Shown here: positions 1 to 12,163 of the stretch, one piece after another | Position numbering within the stretch: the stretch's first letter is position 1 | How the letters are laid out: each line of letters starts with the position of its first letter | Assembly: GCF_910592395.1 (NCBI RefSeq) | Contig: NC_088321.1 | Span: 2,916,001-2,980,000, forward strand | Origin: Lineus longissimus | Lineage: Eukaryota > Nemertea > Pilidiophora > Heteronemertea > Lineidae | DNA: 64,000 bases | Reading direction: 5' to 3' | The notes under the pieces: generated by a model | Seen by the model: the letters and a program-made list of their open reading frames with translations, nothing else | Databases searched by the model: none | Told to the model about the DNA's origin: nothing | Position numbers and translations under genes: made by a program

Positions 1-271
1 TTATCTTGAGCTGTTTCCTCTTTCTTGCGTCTTTTTTTTGTTTTGAGGGTGTTTCTTTAAAGTTTTGGTTGAAGTTCATGATTGTTGGTAGAGAATTTAG
101 AATATCTTGAGATATTTTCTTGTGTTGAGTTTATTCCGCTTTGGCATTCCATAGACAAGGGGAAAAAAGTTAGTTCCAATGCAAGCCACCAATTTCGGGA
201 AGCATATATACACGTCTTGAATGACATCCACCCAATTATTGCCTAATATCTCGTATGCTATATGCTAATAA
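1..271. other. No gene recognised
   Basis: AT-rich sequence with no open frame worth calling and no RNA gene signature. It forms the left flank of the TIR element that begins at 272. Confidence 0.5.
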
Positions 272-1548
272 GGCCATTCAAAATTAATTTTTAGATTTAC
301 GTCACTCAGATCTGAAAAATTTGGTGGGGAGGGGAATTTGTTTTTTACTTTTTGACATTTTGAAATTTTGAAATTTCATGTACATGTATAAAATGGACAA
401 AATAAAGATATGCTAAACAGACTATCTTTATTATTAATTTGAACTATGAGCCAATGATGATGGCAACTACAAACACGAGAAATTACATAGCTGTCATCTT
501 GAGTTTAAAGCTGACTGCTATGGCAGTGTCAACTAAAAGTTATTGTGCCCGGAACGTTTATCCCAAACCAGACCTTCACTGTAGTTACGCCACTCGTTAC
601 CTGAACAACAATGAATCCCATGTTGTCCAGGAATACTGCTCCGGTACACAAATGTCACAAATCGAAATCGAAACTAGTCTACTTCAACACAATGCCATGG
701 TCCCGCTTGCATCACTAACCACAGATGCTATAATTTATGTGAGTTTTCAACATTTAATGACTCTAGCGTTTGACAGGTGGCGCTTGCTTGCAATATTATT
801 ATTATTATTATTATAGTTCTTTATTCGTACTAACAAGTACAATCAAAAGGTGCAAGTGCAGATACAAAGTGATATTAATAGTAACTTCAAAGACCGTTGA
901 TTTTTTTTATTGAACGTGCGCGCCGTACGTGTGTTCAGAGGCTGGCAACTTTATTAAATATTCAAAGCATCCCTGTAGACAGGAATTATCGCAGTGACCG
1001 CATGAAATTGGTGAAGGCTGCCTACAATAGTTTTCCCGCCAAAAACGAAGCCGCTCAGTCGTCTGCCACGTGTGTACGCGGCAACTCTACCCGATCGTTA
1101 GTCCCAGTACGCTATCTTTCCAAGTTCATAACTCAGTTCATATTGTTCTAATCTCTTTGTCAAAGATATCATTTTGAAGCTTAGGACTATACTAATTGAC
1201 TGAAACGCAAATTCGCGGCATCCGTGTCCTCCTCAGTTCCAAAAAGATGAAAGAACCTTCCACTCTAGTCTATTCCCGTAATGCGGCGTCGGTATACTAT
1301 TGCGTATACATCTAACGGAAGTTGGATATTTTGGCTAGTAAATGGTCATATAAGCACTGTACCGAAGCTATCCCTATGAGGAGTTGTGCCAGTAGGGCCA
1401 TAAAAAAGGTTTCCAATGGGCTTCAAGACCGAACTTATACAAAAAAAACGGGTTTTTTTTAATTTAGCAAAAAACAAAAAAATATTGGGACGGAGGCAAA
1501 AACCGGGGCGGGCGGTAACGTAAATCTAAAAATTCATTTTGAATGGCC
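272..1548. mobile_element. 1.28-kb non-autonomous TIR element, TAA target duplication
   Basis: The two ends are inverted copies of about 31 bp beginning GGCCATTCAAAAT and running on to TTTTTAGATTTACGT, with one or two mismatches. TAA lies directly outside both ends (269-271 and 1549-1551), the 3-bp duplication typical of PIF/Harbinger elements. The interior has two short open frames (454-816 and 897-1151) that resemble no transposase, so this looks non-autonomous. The assignment to PIF/Harbinger rests only on the TSD size and sequence. Confidence 0.65.
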
Positions 1549-1779
1549 TAATCAATACTCGACACATTCAGACATGTTAATAGTGGATTTGAGTATTCCA
1601 AAGTCTCTCCATAGACAGGCCACACAAAAGCGCCAATAAGAGCTCTACTTCAAAATAGACAATTTTTGGTAAAAAATGAAAAGAAGAAACAAATAATTTT
1701 TTTCTCCCGAAAATGCATTAAAAAACAACATGTATTAATGTTTTACCTCGGATGCATTGTGTATTTTAGTAAAAACAAC

Positions 1780-2460
1780 CAGGGGCCATTGTGCTCACCG
1801 TAAAGATATTTGGCGGTTAGGAATTCATCCTGGTTTAGAAACATGATACAAGTATAGTATATAGGTCAAACCAAAGTCGGTATGACATGTTATGTATCGT
1901 TGCTCGGAGTACCTACCAGAAAAAAATCATCGAAAACATGTCACTAATAAGCGAGATATTGCACTTTTTACCTTTTTTAGTTTTGGCCTCCTGGTGGCCA
2001 AGTCGAAAATAAGATAGGATCAAAATTCCGTGTGGGAGGTTACGTGTGAGGGAGACATGCGCACCAAATTTCAAGTTAATAGCTTTAGTTGTTAAGAAAC
2101 GTGCCATAGTTACACTCAAACAGCCAATTTTTACCGTTTGACCTCCATGACCTTGAAAATAAGGTCAAATCAAAAACCTGTACGATATGTGATGTCTCCT
2201 TGCTAGGAGAACCTACCATTTTTATCGAAAACAAGTCACTCATAAGAGAGATATCACACTTTTCAGGTTTCCACTTCTGGCCCTCTGGTGCCAAGTGAAG
2301 ACTCAAATCGGACCGAAATTCACTGTCGGAGGTCACCTGACATTGGGGGTTATGTGCACAAAGTTTCAAGTTCATAGCCCTAGTGGTTAAAAAACGTGCC
2401 ACTGTTTTTGATACAGGATACAGACGACGACGACTGACGACTGACGACGGACGACGGAAG
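1780..2460. repeat. Dispersed repeat family with two ~295-bp tandem units, ending in a GAC microsatellite
   Basis: The block opens with CCAGGGGCCATTGTGCTCACC, a string also present at 55857-55878. It then holds two diverged tandem units: the segment around 1929 (AAAACATGTCACTAATAAG) recurs around 2224 as AAAACAAGTCACTCATAAG. Shared phrases include 'gacctccatgacctt', 'tgctaggag.acctacca', 'ctctggtg.ccaagt' and 'caaa.tttcaagtt.atag'. The block ends in a CGACGACTGACGACGG simple repeat (2425-2456). The same family fills 55858-57249. No coding frame is kept, so this is an interspersed repeat of unknown class. Confidence 0.7.
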
Positions 2461-2780
2461 CTGCGGTGTTGTATAGACTCCCCTACCTTGAGCCAAAAGG
2501 TAAGGTGTTGAATCTTGAAACTTTATCATCACACATACAGACAATACCAAAATTATTATGAGGGAACTTTCCAATTTTCAATGATAATAGCAAGCACAGA
2601 TTAATCTACGCTTAATACCAAGTATATATCCATATTTGCTGATCTTATGTTAAAAGGCAGGCCAAGTTATAGTATAAAAGATCAGGAGTTGCGAGTAATG
2701 GGTCATCAATAAATGTCAGCTGGTTAATTCATGAGCATCCGATATATCGGTTTTCAGAAGATGATTTATATCTCCTACCT

Positions 2781-3250
2781 CGATCACTGTGTTGGGTTGT
2801 TTTTATAAATCAGATTCACCAAACCTTGTTTTACAGGATGCCACTGTTGGTTTTTTAGTCAGCACGTCCCTATTCCATCTGATCTCATCACGTTGATAAT
2901 AATCATGGTGAAGACCTTCCACCTCATTGTCACTTGACCAACTGTTATCGAGAAGGAACAATGATCGAGGTGTCCATCAAGGTGATCATAGCGATTGCTT
3001 ACCATATCCCGCTGAAAGTGTAAATGCAGGAGCTGTAATGTATGTATCGATCTAATTGAAAGGAAACAATTAATGCATATCTATCGAAGACTTTTAACTG
3101 TTAAATTTTACTCTTATTTGAAGCCGACTTCCATACCACACTAATACACCTTCGGCTGTCAGAAGATATTCTTCGTACAGTTTTCAATCGAATAACCATT
3201 GCTATCTTCATTGTTTATTGCGGATAATTCCCATGAGCATACTGGGAACT
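2781..3250 (-). repeat. Unit A of a ~400-bp repeat with a splice-site-flanked 9-nt core
   Basis: Homologous to the three tandem units at 7340-8480 and in the same orientation. On the minus strand its core reads polypyrimidine-CAG (ending 3012), the 9-nt block CGGGATATG (3011-3003), then GTAAGCAATCGC. Outside the core it shares 'cttccacc', 'caatcgaataacc' and 'tcagaag' blocks with the other units. It could be a gene segment carrying an alternative microexon, or a repeat whose centre only resembles one. Confidence 0.55.
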
Positions 3251-3984
3251 CCCACTTACCTCGTCCTTTTCACCTCGTTGTTTTCAAGGCGTGAAATTTT
3301 CTAAGTTTTTTGGCCATGAGACAGGAGTAGGCAATGTTAGTAGAATAGCGAGGTAAGTGATAGGGTATTTTGGCCTATGCGGGATATTCGGTCTATGACA
3401 TAAACTTCGCATGTGACCCCTTTAATCTGACGACGTTTTACACACCTATTGAGACGTGACGTGGTGAGTTTTCGTAGATTATGCCCAATGTGGGAACACG
3501 GAGACATGGTTTTGTCTTGTGCATTGACTGAGCAGTAGGCCTGCTAAAACCGCTAGCAAATTTTACCGATGATATTGATTTTATCATGTTCTCATTGTTG
3601 TCTATCGCTATCGGTCATTGTTGTCTATCGCTATCGGTTAGTAGTGAGGTTAAGAATGCATACGACAAACGTAAACTTTACGAAAAATACGTTTCACTCC
3701 ATCATGTCTGTTGTACTTGGGTCTCACAGATGCCTCTCTCAATAGAGAGTGACATCACTGTCGTAAAGTTCAAGTTTGTCCTATGTTACCTCGATGGTAA
3801 AGGAGCAAACATTAACTTTTTAATGGAGTGTGAAATAATACCAGCCATCCGCAAGGAAGCCGCAAATCGGAAATGACAATGCTTTTTTCCAGTAGAGTAT
3901 ATGTGGCAAAGCATGAAATAGAAAAAAAACAAGCAGTTGTACTCAGCGTTAAGTTCACGTTTATTGAACAAAAAAACCAGCAAT
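3251..3984. other. Intergenic or intronic sequence with a 23-bp perfect duplication
   Basis: No gene recognised. The 23-mer CATTGTTGTCTATCGCTATC plus GGT occurs twice back to back at about 3593-3638. The interval opens on the minus strand with GAG|GTAAGTGGGAGTT, which has an inverted relative at 7273. Confidence 0.4.
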
Positions 3985-5350
3985 CATTCAATCGTCCTCT
4001 AACTCGGAGTCAGACAAAAACGCAAGCCCCTCAACTTCTTCCTCCTTTTCAACAACTAGTTCATTGCGTGATTTTCCTCGCCAACACCCTTGACAAGTCC
4101 GCTTGCTCGCCATGTAATCCGAATGGCTTCTTCGGCGAGTCTCCCCCAGGTAAGGCCGATCGTTCGGAGAACTTGTTGCATTGAAAATAGTGGATAAGTC
4201 CCATTCTGCTCTGTATTGCCTAATTTTCACGCTGTTCATATTGCCTTTATACCTACATTTAAATGCAAACATTATGGTCAAGTCGAGTGGTTGCAAGAGG
4301 GGGTACAGCCACCTGGCACAAGCTCAAGGTGTCCTCCAACCTCCCCGGCAGCCTCCAGAAAGCAATGATTGGGATGTGCAGGATACCGATCAACAATTAG
4401 AAGGAATTGCTCTCCGTCATCATCAAAGTCATCTGATATGGTTTCCGTGCATTGAACCAACAGGTCGATTCGCGCCCAACCGTTTGGACAGGAGGTTACC
4501 TTTAAAAATGGATGGATCGATTTTACACCAAGAAAACTCAATTTACTGTGTTTTTTCTCAGAAGCCGCTAATTTCACCGTTTCCAACATTGTGTAACCTG
4601 AATTTCGGAATAGTGCAACTTCTCCGTCTGAGAATTTATTGTCTTTATATTTCGAAGTCCAGTCCAGTCCAGTCAATGCTAACCATGGGGCTGCTGCTCC
4701 TCTTAGAAATTGCAGTTACCGGTCGAGAAACAACTCTTTGATAGCTTAATTTAGTCTGTAAATCTTTTGAGGGTCGAGGCAATAAACACCAGCGTGAATA
4801 ACGGTTTGGGTTTACATTGTTCATCCGATGTTACATTTTGCGTCATTCTGCAATTTCCATCAATTGGTTCATAACTGCTCCACTTTGAACTAGACGAATG
4901 AAGTTAACCTCTGCCAGACCTTTCCTCCCATCCGCAGCAATCAGAAGAGTCACGTTGCATCCTTCCTTTGCATTTCCTCTTGGAGTTAGTATGTGGTGTC
5001 GCGGTTACCAGTGAGGTCTATGGTGTAATTGGGGGGGGGGGGGGATGGTTTCAAACAAATGTTTGGTCCATGTTGAAAATGCGCTCTGCTTGAAAGTTCT
5101 GCTCCTCAGTTATTAAATGGATGTGTTCCCGATCGAAAGTCAGCAACAAGCTGACTAGTGTTGTCCGGAATTTTCTTGGAATCCCTTTGCATCTGCGATA
5201 GCTGATCCGATTTCTGAAATATGAACATTCTTGTTCAGGTTTAGTTCGAAATGTTCATACAATGTAATCGGTAATTGTTTTAGTTGAATAAGAATGAATG
5301 GCCAGTGACAGCTGAACATCGAATATTTGAATTGATTTGCCAAGCCCCTT
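3985..5350 (-). pseudogene. Broken pogo/Tigger-type (DDE_1) transposase
   Basis: Minus-strand fragments in several frames line up with the DDE domain of pogo-like transposases. In order they are: an ERIFNMDQT block near 5060-5080 (first catalytic Asp; the usual DET is DQT), a GN.KEG.NVTLLIAADG block near 4900-4960, LLIVDRYPAHP near 4380-4400 (second Asp), and a GGCTP..QPLD...FK..Y block near 4240-4310. A short acidic tail ends at 3988. Frame changes and a stop right after the first block show it is dead. No terminal repeats were located, and the N-terminal helix-turn-helix part was not recognised upstream. The family call is from motif order and is fairly secure; the limits are approximate. 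Confidence 0.7.
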
Positions 5351-7329
5351 TCCTTGTCATGAAACGTTCAAGCGTGGTGTGGCGAGGCCCTGAAATCCAA
5401 ACGACCAGGTTGAGTCTCTTTTAACTGCGCCATTCGTTCGCCAGGAGTATTTCATATCCACTGGCAAAATTGCCGAATCGCCTGGTCCCTTAAATCAAGG
5501 GCGGAGACGGGAAACCTAAGTTCTCTCCTTTCATTGAACCATTTATTTGTGGTCTCTTCGATTTCGGACCATGATTATGAAATAAACATGTGCTGAAAGC
5601 TCTAAAAAGCACGAGAGGGAAAGATGTCTGATGGAAAATTAATATGGCTAAAACTGCAAGAAAAATGTTCGGCACTCACTGATTCTGCACACGTACACAT
5701 CATTTTGATCGACTACGAAAAAATGCCCTAAAACAGACAAGTTGGTTCATAATCCAACTCCCATTCGAAAAGTGTCTCTGAAATTCATTACAGTATAGCG
5801 AAAAAAAAGCTCCAATTTCTTTTGCGCTTCTATGAAAGTGACAATTGGTCTTCGGAATATTCTAAAAATTTTTTTTCAAAACTAGAACTACACAAAAAAA
5901 CTTTTCCTGATGAAGACAACCGCATTCGCGATCGGAGGACGTTTACTGCCTTTTGCTATACTACCAAACAGAATGTGTTTATCTCTCCATATAATCGTCC
6001 TGATATTTCTGCAGGGTGTTATTTCTATCTTTGATGTTCAAAATTAGAGCACAAAAGAAATTTCAAAATGCTATTAAGACTCACCATTTCCCAATGGGCG
6101 GTTTCTTTGCACTTTTCGTCGTCATTGACTGTCCACGTAAGGCATTCGTATGTCTTCTTCGTGCTGCAGCCAGTGACGGAAAGTAGCTTCTCGAATGTTT
6201 CAAAATCTCGCAAATTGAGCGGCATAACGTCTGTGATTAAGGTCTCCATTGGTCCGTGCGGTGGACCCCTCCGGGCGTGACATCAGACCTGCCCCTGCCA
6301 CGGGACGCATGGCATGTCCTGGATTGACCCGGAGAACAAATTGTTGACATTAGATACAAGAACCTACACATTTTTGGGTAGGTTTCTATGCACATTCTAG
6401 GCTAGTAATTGGGTTTGTGGCCAATAGTGGGCGCCACACAGATCCCACAAACGGTCACTAAATTTGCCCGATACTGGGGACCATAAAGCGGGCTCATACA
6501 CTATGTAAAGGAGATTTTTCGGGCACATGGAGCTGACCTCCATACGATAGCCAATTATAGATACTTTGGAGGTTCATTGCAAAAGGTGTACCCCATCACA
6601 GCTTTTTCTTGCTAGGCTATAATGATGACAAACCTCTGCGCACCGAGGCATGGACGCATCATCGCGTATGAAGCCCAACAGAAGGCGGTGACTTGGTCCC
6701 AAACTCACAGAATGGCCTCATAAAAACACCAAAGCATCTTCTCTACATGGAAACCATGATCATGACGTTAAAGTACGTAGTATTTGGATCAGGACTGGCC
6801 TATACCTATCCATGGAAACCTCATGCGTCTAAAGAACTATATTTTTGAGGAAGGGAAGACAAAACGGACCTCGTACCCACTGGCTAGTGAGACCTAAGCA
6901 ATTCGAGATGCGCTAGCCAGTATTCACCTAAATAACTAACGTTCTGTTCCAAAGAATACGCCTGCGTCTTTGGGCTCATGATCGTCATGATCGGAATAAA
7001 TCCATCCCTACAACACATATAGGCCTACATTTAAACTCACATTGGAAGGCGATCGACGAGCAAAACAAAAAGAACACTTTTGATATCCACTTGGTTTGAA
7101 ATGTTGTGGTCTGCATAAAACCCATTAAACATAACATCAGCATTTAGTAATTCAGAACTAACACGACAGTAACCAGTATTTTTGTCAATACTGGTTGCTG
7201 CAGCGTAAATTTTTGCTATTCTATTACAAAACGCATACTCCCGGCTCTGGAAAATTTCTGGCCTGATTAACGACGAAGAACACGTAAGTGGGAGTTTCCC
7301 GTATGTATATTCCGCCGTTGTTCTCACGA
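5351..7329. other. No gene recognised
   Basis: Short open frames only, none resembling a known protein, and no conserved blocks on either strand. A poly-G run sits just left of this stretch at about 5030-5044. The right edge includes GTAAGTGGGAGTTTCCC at 7273, a near copy in inverse orientation of the donor-like block beside unit A. Confidence 0.4.
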
Positions 7330-8480
7330 CTTTGATGATGGTCAGCCTTCCACCACAATGACAATTGACAGACTGCTATCGAGAGGTAACGACAAGGTCT
7401 TCATCAAGTTCATTCATGGCCATTGCTTACCTCTTCATCCTGAAAGAATAAATGCAAGGAATATAAAGCTTTGCCACCAACTAGTTGGAATGAAAGAAAT
7501 GGATTAATCAGTGACTTAAGAGCAAAATATTACTCGCATTTGAGTGCCCACTTCCAAATCATGCTTATGAAACTATTCTGATGCCAGAAGTTTTTCTTAC
7601 TGATTATTGCTGAATACTGGATTTACTTGATGAATGTTATTTTTCAATCGAATAACCCTTGCTGGGTGTATCTGTAATGTTTTAGTGATCTTCTAGTGAG
7701 CATATCCATATTCCGTCAGTTTTGTTCGTATCCCTTCGATGATGGTTTTGGTAACTGCTTTCCACCACAATGACAATCATCCTACTGCTATCAAAAAGTA
7801 ACTACGGGGTCTTCATTGCGATTGCTTACCTTTTTTCCCTGAAAGAGGTAATGCAGGGAGTGTAAGTTTTATTAGTCGACTGATTGGATGAATCAAATGT
7901 TTATATCAAGATTTGCTGTGTTGGTCTATTCATCAAATGACCACAACAATATCATGCTTATACAACAAGCAGATGCCACAATATACTTTTTACTGATTAT
8001 ATTTGATGACAAACTGATACTTGATGAAATTCAATTTTCAATCGGATAACGATCGTTATTTGCAAAGTTATACATATCTTTCTAGTGAGCTTATGCATAT
8101 TTGTCACTGGTTCTCATTACTCAGAGGATGTTCATGGCTATATACCACCTTCCGCCACTAGGACAATCGACTGCTAGTGATCGAAAAGTAACTCCATCAA
8201 GGTCTTTCATTGCGATTGCTTACCGCGATGTGCTGAAAGAGTAAAGGCAGGGGATATAACCTTTGTCGCGAACCAATGGGAAGGAAACAAATGCATACAT
8301 CGATGACTTTATCTTTATTACACTTTTTTACCCGTATTTGAAATACAAATAACTCATCCGATGCCAGAAGATACTTCCAACTGTTTATCGGTAATTACCG
8401 CATATGCTTGATTAATCCAGAGTCTTTCAATAGATTTATTGAAATACATGTACCTGTATTCTGATTAATCACACAATGGA
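7330..8480 (-). repeat. Tandem array of three ~390-410-bp units (B, C, D), each with a 9-nt splice-flanked core
   Basis: Units start near 7345, 7745 and 8135. Each carries, in order, 'cttccNcca', 'gattgcttacc', a variable 8-mer, 'ctgaaag', 'tgcagg', 'gatgcca' and 'tttcaat'. On the minus strand the centre reads TTTCAG, then 9 nt, then GTAAGCAAT. The 9-nt blocks are GATGAAGAG (7439-7431), GGAAAAAAG (7838-7830) and CACATCGCG (8232-8224). The flanks are nearly invariant while the 9 nt are unrelated. This fits duplicated alternative microexons in introns of an unseen minus-strand gene. A satellite-like repeat is the alternative. Confidence 0.6.
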
Positions 8481-10189
8481 AAATTTCCTTTATATATTCC
8501 TGGCGTATATCCAAGTTTACCCATGGAGAAAAGTTGAGTTCGCTATTTTCGTAGGTACTGTAATTCTAATTCTGACACGCCTAATCAGAGTATTATTCAA
8601 ATAAATATTCAAAAGGCTCTGCCTATAATAGGTTGAGTTTGAACGGGTCATGAATGATTCCACCTCCTTTTTCGCTGATGTGAGCTCCAAGCGGAGAGCG
8701 ACGAATGCAGCATTTACTCAAATGATTCGCTTACTGCGTAAGCGTGGTAATTTATTTCCAAAGAGGAGAGTAAGTCACAACGTTAGGATTAACAGTCTCC
8801 CTAACAGGAAGCCTTCAGCATGAAATGAAACCGACGAACCGTTAATCACAAATCATGGATAATGATAGGCACTTTCGTGCGACCTCGCAGTTACGAACTC
8901 CTTGATATCAAAGTATAAAATTGGATTTTTATTGACGTATTTAACATCACAAAGGTTGTACTTTCTGGGGCCCCATGAAGGCGGTTATTATTGACTAACA
9001 TATCTAATCAAAGTATCAGCGCATTCCCCGTCCTTAGTTTTTGTACTTGAATCAATTTGCGTTAATCAACCTCTGTGGTTGTTTCCCATATTGCACCTTT
9101 TCTATTCAATAGACGGTTAAAGAGACCATGGGTGATATGAATAAAGACTAGCGAATGCTTTTTCTGTATTGATACAGAAAAACACGTCAATATATCTTTC
9201 AACCTTCCCCAAAACTAAGTGGAAATTCTCAAAAACAGAAACACTCAATTAAAGAATGTCGCGCACCCATATACATGTAGGATGCGACCAAACAATCACG
9301 CATTGACGGAATAATCGTAGAGTCGTAAATTAATGATCACGCGCCACCTCGCCAGACTAGCTTTTAATCACCGGATATATTGAAAAAAGACTACATTTCG
9401 TTCTGTTGCACCGCTCTGTGAATTCCATTTTGGGACACCCAGTATGAAATGCCCAAATTCTTGTTTTAGACGTACGATGGCCAAGTGATAACATATCATG
9501 CCTTCTAGCCGTGGGGCCCGCATCTAGAATCGGAAGTTGTGTGTGAGCGTGGGTGCGGGTGTGTGTTGGTTGGGATGTTGCGGGGTGTGCGCGTGGGTTT
9601 GCGTGCGTGTGTGTGTGTGGGGGGGGGGGGTATTTTGTCCTCATGTCCCTAAAATCTTTTTCACATACATGACATTTGTCATCACGGTCATCAATGAAAA
9701 TCAATTGCGTGCCCATCAACAAGGTTGTTATATTCATTTGGGTCCTTATTCTCAGCTCAACTTTGCAAGATGGCTTTTATATGCCTGGCTTATTATAATA
9801 GGAAAGACAGAGTGACAGACATGCGCTGTTGCTGGAACTGTTGTGGAAACTGGCAGAAATATGACCACAGATATAGCAACGCCACAGAGTTGGGTATAGC
9901 ACATATGTCGAGATGCGCGGGATAAAGCTTTCATATTTCTATTGTTGTATTCTAAAATTCTCTTGTACTATATACTATAGCCCATTGTGCGCGTCACAAG
10001 TATAGCAGGGTCGTCCGCACACAGACTATTTAACCGGCTCATCATATAAATCATAATGCAACTTCGCAACTAGCGGAGCTGCTCGAGAAAACTTTTTCGC
10101 GGTAAAGTATTTTGAATGAATTCATTCTTCTAGTCGACTAGAAGTTTCAATTTTATGGTGATTTGCAAATAAAATGAAAAATTAAAGTC
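8481..10189. other. No gene recognised; GT-rich simple repeat at 9537-9640
   Basis: No coding or RNA gene signal. 9537-9640 is a degenerate GT/GTGC microsatellite ending in a poly-G run; it makes spurious open frames on both strands. Confidence 0.5.
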
Positions 10190-10660
10190 GGCTTGGCTGT
10201 TGCCCGAGCTGCGAACGGCTCATGTGGCCAGTTTCCGTGGCATCAAGCGACTAATAGTATTACTCCCCCTTGATAGGATGCTGGTCGATCGCAGGTTAAC
10301 TTCCTAGGCAAGCCTGGTACACATTTACTCCTTGTACCCATTTACTTCGGGGTGGAGAGAAGCAAGCAGGGTTAAAGTGCCTTGCGCAAAAACAAAAAGA
10401 TGAAACAGTGTTGATACTTCCGAGTATCGAGCCTATACGACATTCTGGTCGTAAGCCCGGTGTAGAAGTTTAAAATGTCCTAGGATAAAATGTCCGGGAA
10501 ACAAAGGATTCTATTATGCGCTTCAATCTCTGAGCTATTGACGGTCAGGGTCTCTATAGAACCATATTGCAGAATACAATAGGGCCGGACACTTTTTCCA
10601 GGGGGGACACTTTTTACTTTTACACCGGCGCTCTAAACACTCTGCCACCGATCCCCCTAT
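10190..10660 (-). repeat. tRNA-derived SINE-like repeat, interrupted by a MITE
   Basis: On the minus strand the sequence starts GGTGGCAGAGTGTTTAGAGCG (A-box-like, from about 10644) and, after the inserted MITE, continues to GGCTCGATACTCG (B-box-like, about 10430). It then runs into a body with phrases such as 'cttgcgcaa', 'ggggtggagagaagcaa' and 'gcatcaagcgacta'. From general knowledge, similar tRNA-headed repeats are common in marine invertebrate genomes. It is not a functional tRNA: the tRNA part is split and the arms do not fold fully. Confidence 0.55.
10461..10624. mobile_element. 164-bp MITE inserted in the SINE
   Basis: The ends are inverted (TGTAGAAGTTTAAAATGTCC at the left; the right end reads CTTTTACA, reverse complement TGTAAAAG). 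CCGG stands on both sides (10457-10460 and 10625-10628), so it may be the target duplication. Removing the element restores a continuous tRNA-like SINE head. A relative lies at 12001-12163. Confidence 0.6.
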
Positions 10661-12000
10661 CAAATAATAATAATCCCCCAAATGATTACTCATAATAATA
10701 GCAATCTGCAAGGATACATGATCGAACTACTTTTCCATTTCGAGACAACTTAATTGCCAGCCTAGAAACAACACTTTGACAGCTTGAGTGCAGGTAGATA
10801 TGTAGATTCCCAGGGCTGCCACTTCGTCATCCTCCTTTCATTTTGAACTGTACGAATTGGGAAAGGCTCATTATCATAATTCAACTTCGGAATTGAGGAG
10901 CGCCACTATCGGTGCTGAGGCAACTAGGGCTGCTGTTCCAGATTTTTTTGGAGAGAGAATGTTTTGTACTGCACACGATTTGGTAATGAACACGAGAGTA
11001 AAGTTTGCCCCAATAGTTAGGGCTCGGGATTCTATGGTCCTATATAATTACTGATCTGTTATCCCATTATTGTTGCTTAAATGGCTGTCTCAGTATTGGT
11101 GTCCTTTCGCAAATAACTGAAACTTTTATTTCTATCTCGGATCTCAATTAAATCACAATTAGGCATGTGAAATTTTGGTAAATGCTTACAATAGGGGTCG
11201 GGGTACAACATGCGTATTGGTTTGTTTCCGCTTCAAGGATAACAACTGTGATTAAAAAACGTCCCCGCCAACACTTTCTTTTACTATCGTGCTCGTTATA
11301 AACAAAAGCATAGTCTCTCATAGATCAAGAGGTTCGGCAATCATCGAAAATTCCTGCACCTCATCGTCCGTCGGTCAAATAGCACTACCTGTCTGAAATT
11401 GCGGGAACCATAATAGCAGGATGATAAGCCAATGGGTGTGGTGGAAACCAAACTCTCCGATGGCTTTCTGTCACCGAATCAAAACTCTTCAAATGACCGA
11501 GGTCAACAGGTCATGACTATCAGATACAACGCACGTGATTTCTTACGATCATTATATGAACTGAAGGAAATGGCCGTCAACTGGCTGAGGCAGTTACAAA
11601 TTTCTTTTTTACGAACGGTGAGATCATTTAAGAGATGCGTGCTCGACTATCGGATGCACCCGAATCCTCTACTTTACTTTTCTTTTCTTGTTATCTGTTA
11701 CATGTATATCTATATTATAAATTACTACATGTACATTGCAAACGAGGCTTTGACAGGGAATTGTCAATATAAGTCTATAGCAAAATTACCACAGAGGTAG
11801 AGTTTGCAACCGATATCAGAATGTGTTGAAGTAGCGCCCTTTCCCTAGGCGTGCATACCGCACTACTTATGATTGACCTTATAATTGGCATGCATCGTTC
11901 AAAATAACGTTGTGGTTGTTTGGACCTATTAGTGCAATCCTTAAGATAATAGACGTCTTGTCTCAGACATGGGAATGGTACTGGGCAACAGAATGAAGCC
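10661..12000. other. No gene recognised
   Basis: Only short open frames. The one at 11432-11800 ends in a hydrophobic stretch but resembles no known family and lacks supporting signals. Confidence 0.4.
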
Positions 12001-12163
12001 GGTGTAGAAGGTTGAAATGACCAAGAATATAATATCTCTAAATTCTGTCATACGCTTTAAATCTCTTAGCTATTGACTGTCATGGCCTCTACAGAAAAAT
12101 ACACCATAATCTGTCAGAATATAAAGGGACTGACATTTTGTTCAGGGAAAAATCTTCTACCTT
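12001..12163. mobile_element. Diverged copy of the 164-bp MITE
   Basis: Begins GGTGTAGAAGGTTGAAATGACC and ends with an inverted counterpart (CTTCTACC). Internal phrases ('tctcttagctattgac', 'tctacagaa', 'gggac..aca') match the copy at 10461-10624 in order. No target duplication is obvious. Confidence 0.55.

Noticed and set aside
439-816. 125-codon open frame near the left edge
   Set aside because: It begins at TTG, has no recognisable domain, and its Leu-rich end is an ATT microsatellite. It lies inside a TIR element.
5030-5044. Poly-G and poly-C runs (also 9627, 13865, 39546, 54353)
   Set aside because: Simple homopolymers; notable only because they are prone to length errors.
7198-7272. 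Possible plus-strand exon between CTGCAG and GTAAGTGGG
   Set aside because: All three reading frames contain stops, and the acceptor lacks a good pyrimidine tract.
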